A DNA stretch of 64,000 nucleotides from Arthrobacter sp. H-02-3. Its GTDB lineage: Bacteria; Actinomycetota; Actinomycetes; Actinomycetales; Micrococcaceae. The translations under genes were made by a program, and so were the position numbers. Numbering within the stretch: position 1 is the stretch's first letter; the number at the start of each line of letters is the position of its first letter. Of this stretch, positions 40,937 through 48,673 are shown piece after piece. The stretch covers positions 1-64,000 of the forward strand of contig NZ_PYUI01000023.1 in assembly GCF_003097355.1 (NCBI RefSeq), given 5' to 3'. The notes beneath the pieces were generated by a model. The model made no database searches. It was not told where the DNA came from and was given only the letters and a program-made list of their open reading frames with translations.

Positions 40937-40941
40937 GTCCG

Positions 40942-41014
40942 CTCCTCCTGCTGGACTTGAACCAGCAACCCTTCGATTAACAGTCGAATGCTCTGCCAAT
41001 TGAGCTAAGGAGGA
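40942..41014 (-). tRNA. tRNA-Asn (GTT), copy 1
   Basis: 73-nt cloverleaf on the minus strand: acceptor TCCTCCT/AGGAGGA, T stem GCTGG/CCAGC, anticodon GTT in GACTGTTAATC; discriminator G, no encoded CCA. Identical to the copy at 41151-41223. Confidence 0.95.
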
Positions 41015-41108
41015 ATGAAGCAGGTATGACATTAGCAAAGGTTTTGCCGGTAGGGAAATCGACCGGAGAACCCGTGGAAGCAGCCCGCGAAATACCCCCT
41101 CCGGGTAT

Positions 41109-41145
41109 AAAAAAGTCCCCGTCCCGGAAACCCGGAACGGGGACT
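41109..41145 (-). terminator. Intrinsic terminator of tRNA-Asn (right copy)
   Basis: AGTCCCCGTTCCGG pairs with CCGGGACGGGGACT on the minus strand and is followed by six T residues. It separates the two tRNA genes, so each is a single-gene unit. Confidence 0.88.
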
Positions 41146-41150
41146 GCGCG

Positions 41151-41223
41151 CTCCTCCTGCTGGACTTGAACCAGCAACCCTTCGATTAACAGTCGAATGC
41201 TCTGCCAATTGAGCTAAGGAGGA
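41151..41223 (-). tRNA. tRNA-Asn (GTT), copy 2
   Basis: Identical 73-nt sequence to the copy at 40942-41014. Both copies are preceded (minus strand) by a similar promoter-like block (TTTGCTA then CATACC or TATACC about 10-15 bp before the mature 5' end). Confidence 0.95.
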
Positions 41224-41276
41224 ATGAAGCGGGTATAAGCCTAGCAAACACCAGCCCGGGAAACGAAATCGGCGCC

Positions 41277-43274
41277 TCAGGCGTCCGAGCGCAACGATCT
41301 CCGCTGCATCTCCAACTGCATGAGTTCGCGATTCAACCGCTGGAATTCCTCGGGATCCGCCGAGGCATCCAGGCGCTGCAACTGCCCCATCTTCTCCGCC
41401 TTCACGCGGGTGATCTGGAGCTCAAACAGGCGGGCCAGGATGTCCCTGCAGTAGCGCAGGACGCCCTCGGGCGTGTTTGCCGGCAACGGCACCACCGCAA
41501 GTTCGGACACGAGCGGCCGCAGCGGCTCGGGAACCTCCTGCAGCAACTGCTCCACCCAGCGCACCGGGTCCCCCGCGGACCCGAGTCCGGTGGCGCGGAT
41601 GGCCTCGTGGATGGCGAGATAGGCGGGCGTGGAGAACCGTGCCTCGGAGAAACGCTGCCACGTCTCGCCCTCCAGCATGCCGGGTTCCTGGAGCGCGACC
41701 TCGAGGGCCTGACGCTCCATCGCCGCGACCGGGTCCCGCGGATCGGGCCGGTTGAAGGACAGAAGAACGGCCGACGCCGGCAAGGGCGCCACGCCGGGTC
41801 CCGGCCCCGCGTAGCCGCGGCCGGACCCGGCATGGCCCGGGGCTCCCGCCTGCCCCGGACCATGCCCGGTGCCGGGTCCGCCGGCCTGAGCGCCGCCCTG
41901 GCTGCGGCCCGGGCCGCCGCCCGGAGTGGCTGGGGCACCTTGTGCGGCGCGTTTGGTCGCCACACCGACGGCCCTGCTGACCTCCTCGACGGGCATCCCC
42001 AGCCAGCCAGCCAGTTCGCGGGCATAGGCCGGCCGGATACCGGCGTCGCGGATCTGCGCCACCACGGGCGCTGATTCACGCAGGGCCGCGATCCGGCCCT
42101 CGACGGTGTCCAGATTGTGCCGTTTGAGGGTGGCGCGGATGGCGAACTCGAACAGCGGACGGCGACTTCCGATCAGGTCCCGGACCGCGGAGTCGCCCTT
42201 GGACTGACGGAGCTCGCACGGGTCCGCGCCGCTGGGCTCCACAGCCACGAACGTCTGCGCGACAAAACGCTGGTCCTCTTCGAAAGCGCGTAGCGCCGCC
42301 TTCTGCCCGGCGGCGTCGCCGTCGAAGGTGAAGATGACCTCTCCCCCGCTACCGTCGTCGGACAGCAGCCGGCGGGCGATCTTGATGTGGTCCGTGCCGA
42401 ACGCGGTGCCGCACGTGGCCACCGCCGTCGGAATGCCGGCCAGATGGCAGGCCATGACGTCGGTGTAGCCCTCCACCACGACGAGCTGGCGGTCCTTGGC
42501 GATGTTGCGCTTGGCGAGGTCGATGCCGTAGAGGACCTGGGACTTCTTGTAGAGTGCGGTTTCGGGGGTGTTCAGATACTTCGGACCTTGGTCGTCCTCG
42601 TAGAGCTTGCGGGCGCCGAAGCCGATGGTGTCACCGGCGATGTCCCGGATGGGCCAAATCAGCCGTCCGCGGAAGCGGTCGTAGATGCCCCGGTTGCCTT
42701 CGGAAAACATGCCGGTCAGCTTGAGTTCGGCGTCGGTGTAGCCGCGGCCGCGCAGGTGCTTGAGCAGCGCGTCCCAGCCCTGCGGTGCATACCCCACCCC
42801 GAACTGTTCCGCTGCCGCACGGTCGAAGCCCCGGCCGTAGAGGAAATTTCGGCCCTCTGCGGCGCCCGGGGTCAGCAGCTGGGACCGGAAGAACTCGTCG
42901 GCCACCTTGTGGGCATCCAGCAGCCGCTGGCGCCGGCCGATGTCCTCCCGGTTGGGTCCGGAGCCGCCGTCCTCGTAGTGGAGCTCGAAGCCGATCCGAT
43001 GGGCCAGCTTTTCCACGGCCTCGTGGAAGGAGATGTGGTCCAGTTTCTGCACGAAGGAGATGACGTCGCCGTCCTCGCCGCAGCCGAAGCAGTGGTACCG
43101 GCCCACCTGGGGTCGCACGGTGAAGGAGGGTGAGCGCTCGTCGTGGAAGGGGCACAGGCCTTTGTAGGACCCCAGCCCGGCTCCCTTGAGCGTCACGTAG
43201 CCATCGATAACTTCTTTGATGTCGGTGCGCTGGCGTACTTCGTCGATATCTTCACGTTTGATCAGGCCGGCCAC
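41277..43274 (-). CDS. dnaG: DNA primase
   Basis: 665 residues: N-terminal CHC2 zinc finger (LCPFHDERSPSF ... YHCFGCGEDGD), RNA polymerase TOPRIM core (VVVEGYTDVMACHLAG; FTFDGDAAGQKAALRAF), then a Gly/Pro/Gln-rich linker (~residues 445-495) and a C-terminal DnaB-interacting helical domain. It synthesises RNA primers for replication. GTG start. Its place near dgt and dusB is usual for actinobacteria. Confidence 0.96.
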   Translation of the reverse strand: MAGLIKREDIDEVRQRTDIKEVIDGYVTLKGAGLGSYKGLCPFHDERSPSFTVRPQVGRYHCFGCGEDGDVISFVQKLDHISFHEAVEKLAHRIGFELHYEDGGSGPNREDIGRRQRLLDAHKVADEFFRSQLLTPGAAEGRNFLYGRGFDRAAAEQFGVGYAPQGWDALLKHLRGRGYTDAELKLTGMFSEGNRGIYDRFRGRLIWPIRDIAGDTIGFGARKLYEDDQGPKYLNTPETALYKKSQVLYGIDLAKRNIAKDRQLVVVEGYTDVMACHLAGIPTAVATCGTAFGTDHIKIARRLLSDDGSGGEVIFTFDGDAAGQKAALRAFEEDQRFVAQTFVAVEPSGADPCELRQSKGDSAVRDLIGSRRPLFEFAIRATLKRHNLDTVEGRIAALRESAPVVAQIRDAGIRPAYARELAGWLGMPVEEVSRAVGVATKRAAQGAPATPGGGPGRSQGGAQAGGPGTGHGPGQAGAPGHAGSGRGYAGPGPGVAPLPASAVLLSFNRPDPRDPVAAMERQALEVALQEPGMLEGETWQRFSEARFSTPAYLAIHEAIRATGLGSAGDPVRWVEQLLQEVPEPLRPLVSELAVVPLPANTPEGVLRYCRDILARLFELQITRVKAEKMGQLQRLDASADPEEFQRLNRELMQLEMQRRSLRSDA

Positions 43275-43322
43275 AGTGCCATCCTAGTACGCCGGGCCGA
43301 CACGGATCGGCCCGGCCGGGGA

Positions 43323-43574
43323 CTAGCGCCGGCGCTGCGGGCCTCCGGAAGCAGGGTCCCGGAGGCTGAGGGCGAGTTTCGGGCAGAGCGAGACGGCGTC
43401 GCGCGCGGCGTCCGCGTCGCTGGGCCTGGTGGGGACGTCGGTGCGCTCAGCACCCTGCCTTCCACGGGCCACCGGGTACCCCCAGTCGTCCCGCACGAGC
43501 ACCCCGGCGAGCAGCTCCGTGCACAGGCCGCGGCCGTCGCACCTGGTCCAGTCGATGTGAAGGGTGGCGGTCAT
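43323..43574 (-). CDS. Small ferredoxin ([3Fe-4S] or [4Fe-4S] type)
   Basis: 83 residues with TRCDGRGLCTELL at residues 10-22 and the distal AVSLCPKLAL, the actinobacterial ferredoxin pattern in which two close Cys plus a CP motif bind a cluster; only three Cys are present, favouring [3Fe-4S]. ATG 43574 overlaps the flavoprotein stop (ATGA). Arg-rich C-terminus (GGPQRRR). Probably carries electrons between the NuoF-like subunit and the membrane protein. Confidence 0.85.
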   Translation of the reverse strand: MTATLHIDWTRCDGRGLCTELLAGVLVRDDWGYPVARGRQGAERTDVPTRPSDADAARDAVSLCPKLALSLRDPASGGPQRRR

Positions 43575-44827
43575 GGCGTCCAGCTTCCGGATCCGGAGCA
43601 GCGCCCGGTGAGATGGGACCGCACGTCGTCGGCGAAGACCTCCAGCGCACTGCTGATCAGCTGCGCTGTTCCGTCCGGGTGATGGCAGGCCCCGCGTCCT
43701 GAGACAAGCGTGCCGAGCCGGCCCAGTTCCTCCGGCAGCCGCGGGTCCTGTTCTCCTGCTGCGATCCGGTTGAAGATTCCCGCCATGGCGGGCAGCCCGA
43801 ACATGCAGGGGCCGCATTGCCGGGCGGACTGCCCGGCCAGGTACGCCACGATCCCCGCAGTGGCTCCAAGCCCGCACTGCTCCGCCCCCAAGGCGTGGAT
43901 GACGCCTGCTCCGGGCCGGACCACGTGGCCGGCGGGACCGCGGGGCGAGAGGACGTAGGCCGCCGGCCGCACCCAGCGGCCGTGGTAGCCGCCGACGAGA
44001 ACGGCCGACAGGGAGGCCGGGTCCATGCCGGCGGATTGGACGACGTCGGTGAGCCTTGCGCCGCCGGGCACCTCCAGGACGACGTCCGGGCAGGGCCCTG
44101 GGCCGGACACGGACAGCAGCCGCGTGCCAGGGTCCGTGGGCGTCCCGACTTCGCGGAACCAGTCCGCGCCGAACCGTGCGATGAGGGCCACATGGGCCAG
44201 GGTTTCGACGTTGAGGACCAGGGTGGGGCGCCCCTTGAGCCCGGTGTCGCTGAGCCGGCGGCCTTTGTCGAGCGGGATCGCGGAGCCGGTGGCGATGCTG
44301 TTGACGACGGCGCTCGCCTCGCCGGAGATGAACGTTTCCGGTGACTCCACGAGCTGGATCCGGCGGCCCCCGGGGTGTCCGGAGACGGCCTCCTGCACCC
44401 CGGGAAGGCTGGCAGCAGGCGCATAGAGGTACATCTGCGTGCCCGAGACCGCCCGCGTCACGGCCAGCAGACCGTCAATCACCAGATGGGGGGCGTGCGC
44501 CAGGAGCGTACGGTCCTTGAAGCTCAGCGGCTCCCCTTCGGCGCCGTTGGCGATCACGACGGGCCGCGCGGGAACAAGGCGCTTCCGCCCGGATTGTGAT
44601 GTTGCCAGCGCCTTGCGCCAGGTCGCGAAGGCGGCGCCGCCGCGTCCGGTCAGCCCCGACGCGTCCAGCAGGTTCAGCAGCCCGGGTGCGACGGCGTCGG
44701 GATCAAGAGGCCCGAAGGTGTCCACGTGCCGGGCGTACCCGGCCTCCGCGCCGGCGGCCAAAAGACGCGCCAGCGGCTGCGCATTGGGCAGCGGCGGTTG
44801 AGGGAGCACGCCGGGCATCGGGCTCAT
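43571..44827 (-). CDS. NuoF-like NADH-binding flavoprotein
   Basis: 418 residues related to the 51-kDa subunit of complex I: GLTGRGGAAFATWRKAL (FMN/NADH glycine loop), IANGAEGEPLSFKDRTLL, an SLBB-like region (LLSVSGPGPCPDVVLEVPGG), and a C-terminal iron-sulfur site (QCGPCMFGL ... GRGACHHPDGT). No other nuo genes are present. It is coupled by ATGA overlaps to a ferric-reductase-like gene upstream and a ferredoxin downstream, so it probably oxidises NADH and feeds a membrane b-type protein. Confidence 0.85.
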   Translation of the reverse strand: MSPMPGVLPQPPLPNAQPLARLLAAGAEAGYARHVDTFGPLDPDAVAPGLLNLLDASGLTGRGGAAFATWRKALATSQSGRKRLVPARPVVIANGAEGEPLSFKDRTLLAHAPHLVIDGLLAVTRAVSGTQMYLYAPAASLPGVQEAVSGHPGGRRIQLVESPETFISGEASAVVNSIATGSAIPLDKGRRLSDTGLKGRPTLVLNVETLAHVALIARFGADWFREVGTPTDPGTRLLSVSGPGPCPDVVLEVPGGARLTDVVQSAGMDPASLSAVLVGGYHGRWVRPAAYVLSPRGPAGHVVRPGAGVIHALGAEQCGLGATAGIVAYLAGQSARQCGPCMFGLPAMAGIFNRIAAGEQDPRLPEELGRLGTLVSGRGACHHPDGTAQLISSALEVFADDVRSHLTGRCSGSGSWTP

Positions 44828-45381
44828 TGGAGGTTACCTCCACGGGCTCTGGCGGTTTCGAGGAACGTTGAAGAGAGCCGCCACAGCAGGGCACCGGCGA
44901 TCGCTGCGCCGGACGCGGCCGCCAGCAGCAGAAACCACTGGCCGGCGGCGTCCGTGCCGTTGCCGAGTGCATGGGCCATCGCCACCGGCCAGACCGCGTA
45001 GGTGAGCCAGTGCACGGCCTTAAACGCCCGGTGCCCGATCCGTTGCCGTAGTAGGGCTGTCACGATGACGGCCGCGACGAGGTCCAGTGCCACGGTCCCC
45101 AGGCCCTGCCAGAACGGCCGGAACGAGCCAAGGAACGGCACGACGACGTCGACAGGCCGCAGCTTCGCGAAGGAGTCCAACAGCAGGGACCCGACGTGCA
45201 GCCCCAGGAAGACCGTGGCCAACAAGGCGATGTTCCGGTGCAGGATGCTGACGGAAAACCTCGGAAGCACCAGCAAGGGCCGGCCGGAGCGGGTGAGGAT
45301 GCCCAACAGGACCGACACCGTGAACAGGGCAAGGGACATGAAGCCGCTCACCCGGCCGAACGCCCACATTGCCTCATCCAC
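44824..45381 (-). CDS. Ferric reductase-like transmembrane protein
   Basis: 185 residues, five to six helices: VSGFMSLALFTVSVLLGIL, SVSILHRNIALLATVFLGLHV, TVALDLVAAVIVTALL, RAFKAVHWLTYAVWPVAMAH, with His residues on two helices (LHRN ... GLHV; VHW ... MAH) placed as in heme b ligands of the ferric reductase family. The FAD/NAD half of full-length reductases is missing; the NuoF-like gene, overlapping by 4 bp, probably supplies electrons. Start GTG 45381 overlaps the preceding gene; ATG 45369 is the alternative. Confidence 0.82.
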   Translation of the reverse strand: MDEAMWAFGRVSGFMSLALFTVSVLLGILTRSGRPLLVLPRFSVSILHRNIALLATVFLGLHVGSLLLDSFAKLRPVDVVVPFLGSFRPFWQGLGTVALDLVAAVIVTALLRQRIGHRAFKAVHWLTYAVWPVAMAHALGNGTDAAGQWFLLLAAASGAAIAGALLWRLSSTFLETARARGGNLQ

Positions 45382-45994
45382 GGGACGCACGCACTTCCAC
45401 GCTGTTGCTCTCCGCCGGCCAGCCGCCGGTGGTGACAATGCGTCCGCGTTGATCCACCAGCCGGGCCGTGACACCCGCGGAACGGAACCATGCGACGGCG
45501 GCGAAGCCGCGAACAATGCCGGCGGTGCTGAAGGCATTGGCTTCCAGGCACGTCGGAGCCGCAACCGTCACCGTCTTCCACACGGCCTCTGCGGGCAGCC
45601 CGAAACGGGGATCCAGAATGTGGTGGACGTCCGCTCCCGCGTGCTTCCACCGGCGTTTTTGCGTGCTGGACGTGGCCATGGCGGATCCTGGGTCCAGGGC
45701 GATGTGCTGACTCCGGTCCGTGGGAAGGTCCTGGACCAGAACCTGCCACGGCTCTGCCGCTCCGGGGCCCGCGCCTGATGCCGCAGCGCCGGGGCTTCCT
45801 GGCCCCGGGCCGGCGGTCGCCAGGTCGCCGCCCAAAGAGACCGAGCTGGCGGTCGCAGGAGAAGTCTTTGAAGCGCTGGACGGCGTGGCGGAATACACGA
45901 CGGCGGCGGCGACGCCCGCAGCCGCGAGGCTGCCGATGCCGACTGCCGCGGTGATGCCGCTGGCCAGTCGCCTGCCCTTGTCCCGGGTATCCAC
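45374..45994 (-). CDS. N-terminally truncated ApbE-like protein fused to a membrane anchor
   Basis: 206 residues. Residues 1-50 are a basic start plus one hydrophobic helix (GITAAVGIGSLAAAGVAAAV) and Ser/Thr tail. From residue 51 the sequence matches the C-terminal half of ApbE FAD:protein FMN transferases: VSLGGDLATAGP, PWQVLVQDLP, SAMATSSTQKRRW, HHILDPRFGLPA, VTVAAPTCLEANAFSTAGIV and GRIVTTGGWP. The first ~150 residues of ApbE, which build much of the FAD pocket, are absent. This looks like an in-frame deletion joining the anchor of one gene to the tail of another; it may be non-functional. GTG start with GAAGGGG upstream. Confidence 0.75.
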   Translation of the reverse strand: MDTRDKGRRLASGITAAVGIGSLAAAGVAAAVVYSATPSSASKTSPATASSVSLGGDLATAGPGPGSPGAAASGAGPGAAEPWQVLVQDLPTDRSQHIALDPGSAMATSSTQKRRWKHAGADVHHILDPRFGLPAEAVWKTVTVAAPTCLEANAFSTAGIVRGFAAVAWFRSAGVTARLVDQRGRIVTTGGWPAESNSVEVRASRG

Positions 45995-46060
45995 GGGTGT
46001 CCCCTTCCTCTGCGGTTAGGCCTGTGTTCCCATGATCCCCGGAGTTCCTTTGTAAACCCT

Positions 46061-46076
46061 TAGACATTCCTGTCTA
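46061..46076. promoter_or_regulatory. Palindrome upstream of the electron-transfer operon
   Basis: TAGACATTCCTGTCTA, 6-bp perfect arms around 4 bp, lies 67 bp upstream of the ApbE-like start and 37 bp beyond the dgt stop. It could be an operator for the four-gene operon. Confidence 0.45.
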
Positions 46077-46112
46077 TTGGGTGGTGGTCCTGCCTCCAGG
46101 CGGCTGGCTTGG

Positions 46113-47411
46113 TCACCAGAGCGACGGCAGGCTGCCCACGAGACGCTCGTACATGGCCAGCGCCGAGCCGTCCGTCAACGACGCGACCTGGTCGATCACG
46201 ACGCGCAGCCTCCCGGCGTCGTCCCCCGCGTCGAGCCAGTCGGCGGCGAACATCGGCTCCAGGTGGCGGTCCTCCGTGGCGCTGAGAGCGGTGACGAGGG
46301 CGTGCAGGACCTCCCGCTGGCGCTCGTAGATGGGCTGGCGGTGCTCGGTGGTCATCACAAACGTGGTGGCCAAGCCCTTCATCACCGCGATTTCCATGAC
46401 GGTCTCGTCCGGGACGATCAGTTCCGCGTGGTAGCGGGTGAGGTTCTCCGGGCCGTAAACGGCGCGGGTGGCTTCCAGCGCACTCTGGCAGAACCGGCCA
46501 ATCAACTGGCTGGTCATGTCTTTGAGCGCCGCCATGGCCTTGCGGCTGCCGTCGGCCTCGCGCACCCAGACGCTCGTGGCCTCCAGCCGGGCCAGCGCGG
46601 CGTCGATCGCGGCGGGGTCGTTGTGCGGCAGGTACCACTGCTTGGCGTACCCGACGACGCGGGCGCGGTGGTCCGGGTTGTCCATCCAGCGCAGCTGGAA
46701 GTGCCCTGCGACGATCGCGTCCTCGACGTCGTGCACCGAGTAGGAGATGTCGTCCGCCAGGTCCATGACCTGCGCTTCGAGGCAGGACCGGCGTTCCGGG
46801 GCGCCTTCGCGAATCCAGTCGAAGATGGGGAGGTCGTCCTCGTAGGCGCCGAACTTGCTGGTCCGCTCCCCGTGGATGACGGGCGCGTTGACGGCGGACC
46901 ACGGGTACTTGGCGGCGGCATCGAGACTCGCCCGGGTCAGGTTCAGGCCTGCCGGACGGCCATCGGGGGCCAGGACCTTCGGCTCAAGCCGGGTCAGCAG
47001 CCGCAGCGTCTGGGCGTTGCCTTCAAAACCGCCGATCGCGTGGGCCACCTCGTTGAGCGCCGCTTCCCCGTTGTGGCCGAAGGGCGGGTGGCCGAGGTCA
47101 TGGCTGAGGCAGGCGGTGTCCACGACGTCGGGATCGCAGCCGAGGGCGCGGCCGAGTTCGCGGCCCACCTGGGCCACTTCGAGGCTGTGCGTGAGCCGGG
47201 TTCTGACGAAGTCGTCGGTATCCGGGGCGACCACCTGGGTCTTCGCGCCGAGCCGGCGCAGGGCCGAGGAGTGCAGGACTCTCGCACGGTCACGCTCGAA
47301 GTCCGACCGGTAGGTGGTCTTGGGCGGCTCTTCGACCCACCGGGCGGAGTCGCGGGAGGTGTAGCCGTCCAGGACGGGGGCGGTGGTCCGGGTCTCAGCC
47401 ACCGGAGACAT
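46113..47411 (-). CDS. dgt: Deoxyguanosinetriphosphate triphosphohydrolase-like protein
   Basis: 432 residues of HD-domain dNTPase: YRSDFERDRARVLHSSALRR, RTRLTHSLEVAQVGRELGR, CLSHDLGHPPFGHNGE (metal ligands) and DLADDISYSVHDVEDAI. It removes triphosphate from dNTPs, keeping pools balanced. ATG 47411 overlaps the dusB stop by 17 bp; GTG 47402 is also possible. Conserved neighbour of dnaG and dus in actinobacteria. Confidence 0.93.
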   Translation of the reverse strand: MSPVAETRTTAPVLDGYTSRDSARWVEEPPKTTYRSDFERDRARVLHSSALRRLGAKTQVVAPDTDDFVRTRLTHSLEVAQVGRELGRALGCDPDVVDTACLSHDLGHPPFGHNGEAALNEVAHAIGGFEGNAQTLRLLTRLEPKVLAPDGRPAGLNLTRASLDAAAKYPWSAVNAPVIHGERTSKFGAYEDDLPIFDWIREGAPERRSCLEAQVMDLADDISYSVHDVEDAIVAGHFQLRWMDNPDHRARVVGYAKQWYLPHNDPAAIDAALARLEATSVWVREADGSRKAMAALKDMTSQLIGRFCQSALEATRAVYGPENLTRYHAELIVPDETVMEIAVMKGLATTFVMTTEHRQPIYERQREVLHALVTALSATEDRHLEPMFAADWLDAGDDAGRLRVVIDQVASLTDGSALAMYERLVGSLPSLW

Positions 47412-48573
47412 CCAGTTCGGCGAAGGAGATGTCGCGGCTCTGCTCGTCATCCAGGGTCCGGTTCAGCAGCCAGTCCTTGGGCAGGGCGGGCTTCTTGGGC
47501 GAGCCGGCGCGGCCGCGCGGGCCCTCGGCATCGACCCCGGGGTACGGAGAGTCGAGGTCCAGCTGATCCAGGGTTGCGCGGAGCACCTCGAGGCTGGTGA
47601 CGAGCGCGAGTTTGGTCCGCAGCTCGCTCCCGACCACGTGGCCCTTGAAGTACCAGGCGATGTGCTTGCGGATTTCGCGCAGGGCCTTGCCCTCGTCCCC
47701 GAACGTCTCGACCATGAGCTCGGCGTGCCGGTAGACGCTTTCGGCCACCTGGCCCAGATCCGGCCGGTGCCGCTGGTCGCTGCCTTCGAACGCGGCCATG
47801 AGATCGCCGAAGAGCCACGGCCGGCCCTGGCATCCCCGGCCGACGACAACGCCGTCCACTCCCGTTTCGCGGACCATCCGGACCGCGTCTTCGGCGGACC
47901 AGATGTCGCCGTTGCCGAGGACCGGGATGTCCGGCAGCGCCTCGCGGAGCCGGGCGATGGCAGACCAGTCGGCCTGGCCGGAATAGAACTGCGCGGCCGT
48001 GCGGCCGTGAAGAGCGACGGCGGCAACGCCGGAATCGCGGGCGATCCGGCCGGCGTCGAGGTATGTCAGGTGGTCCTCGTCGATGCCCTTGCGCATCTTG
48101 ATGGTCAGCGGGATGTTGCCCTGGGAGGCTTCCTTGACAGCGGTCTGGACGATCGAGGTGAAGAGGTCGATCTTCCAGGGCAGGGCCGAGCCGCCGCCGC
48201 GCCGGGTGACTTTGGGGACGGGGCAGCCGAAGTTGAGGTCGATGTGGTCCGCCCAGTCTTCCTCGACCAGCATCCGGACGGCCTGGCCGACGGTCACGGG
48301 GTCCACGCCGTAGAGCTGGACGGAGCGGACTTTCTCGTCGTCGTCGTGCGAAATGATGCGCAGCGACTCCGGCGTGCGTTCCACTAGGGCGCGCGAGGTG
48401 ACCATCTCCGCGACGTACAGGCCGCCGCCGTATTCACGGCACAGCCTGCGGAAGGCGGAGTTGGTGATACCCGCCATGGGAGCCAGGATCACGGGGGTGT
48501 CCACGGTGATCGGGCCCAGCTTCAGGGGCGGGAGTTCCAGCTTGGGGGCGGGAGGCGTTGCTACAACAGTCAC
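47395..48573 (-). CDS. dusB: tRNA dihydrouridine synthase
   Basis: 392 residues, FMN TIM barrel: VILAPMAGITNSAFRRLCRE, AEMVTSRALVER, HIDLNFGCPVPKVTRRGGGS (catalytic Cys), AVALHGRTAAQFYSGQADW, PVLGNGDIWSAEDA and GRGCQGRPWLFGDL. It reduces uridine in tRNA D-loops. The C-terminal ~50 residues after the barrel and helical domain are a charged extension. First gene of the unit with dgt. Confidence 0.93.
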   Translation of the reverse strand: MTVVATPPAPKLELPPLKLGPITVDTPVILAPMAGITNSAFRRLCREYGGGLYVAEMVTSRALVERTPESLRIISHDDDEKVRSVQLYGVDPVTVGQAVRMLVEEDWADHIDLNFGCPVPKVTRRGGGSALPWKIDLFTSIVQTAVKEASQGNIPLTIKMRKGIDEDHLTYLDAGRIARDSGVAAVALHGRTAAQFYSGQADWSAIARLREALPDIPVLGNGDIWSAEDAVRMVRETGVDGVVVGRGCQGRPWLFGDLMAAFEGSDQRHRPDLGQVAESVYRHAELMVETFGDEGKALREIRKHIAWYFKGHVVGSELRTKLALVTSLEVLRATLDQLDLDSPYPGVDAEGPRGRAGSPKKPALPKDWLLNRTLDDEQSRDISFAELDVSGG

Positions 48574-48673
48574 CAGACCATTGTCTCAAAGACGGGCAAA
48601 TCGGTCGGATCCGGCGTCGGTTATGTGGAAAGGCCGGGCTGTGAGGAAAATCCGGGCGCCGCCAAACACCGTA

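Noticed and set aside
40710..41003. Plus-strand frame after the octamer array
   Set aside because: It runs through a terminator and a tRNA-Asn gene.
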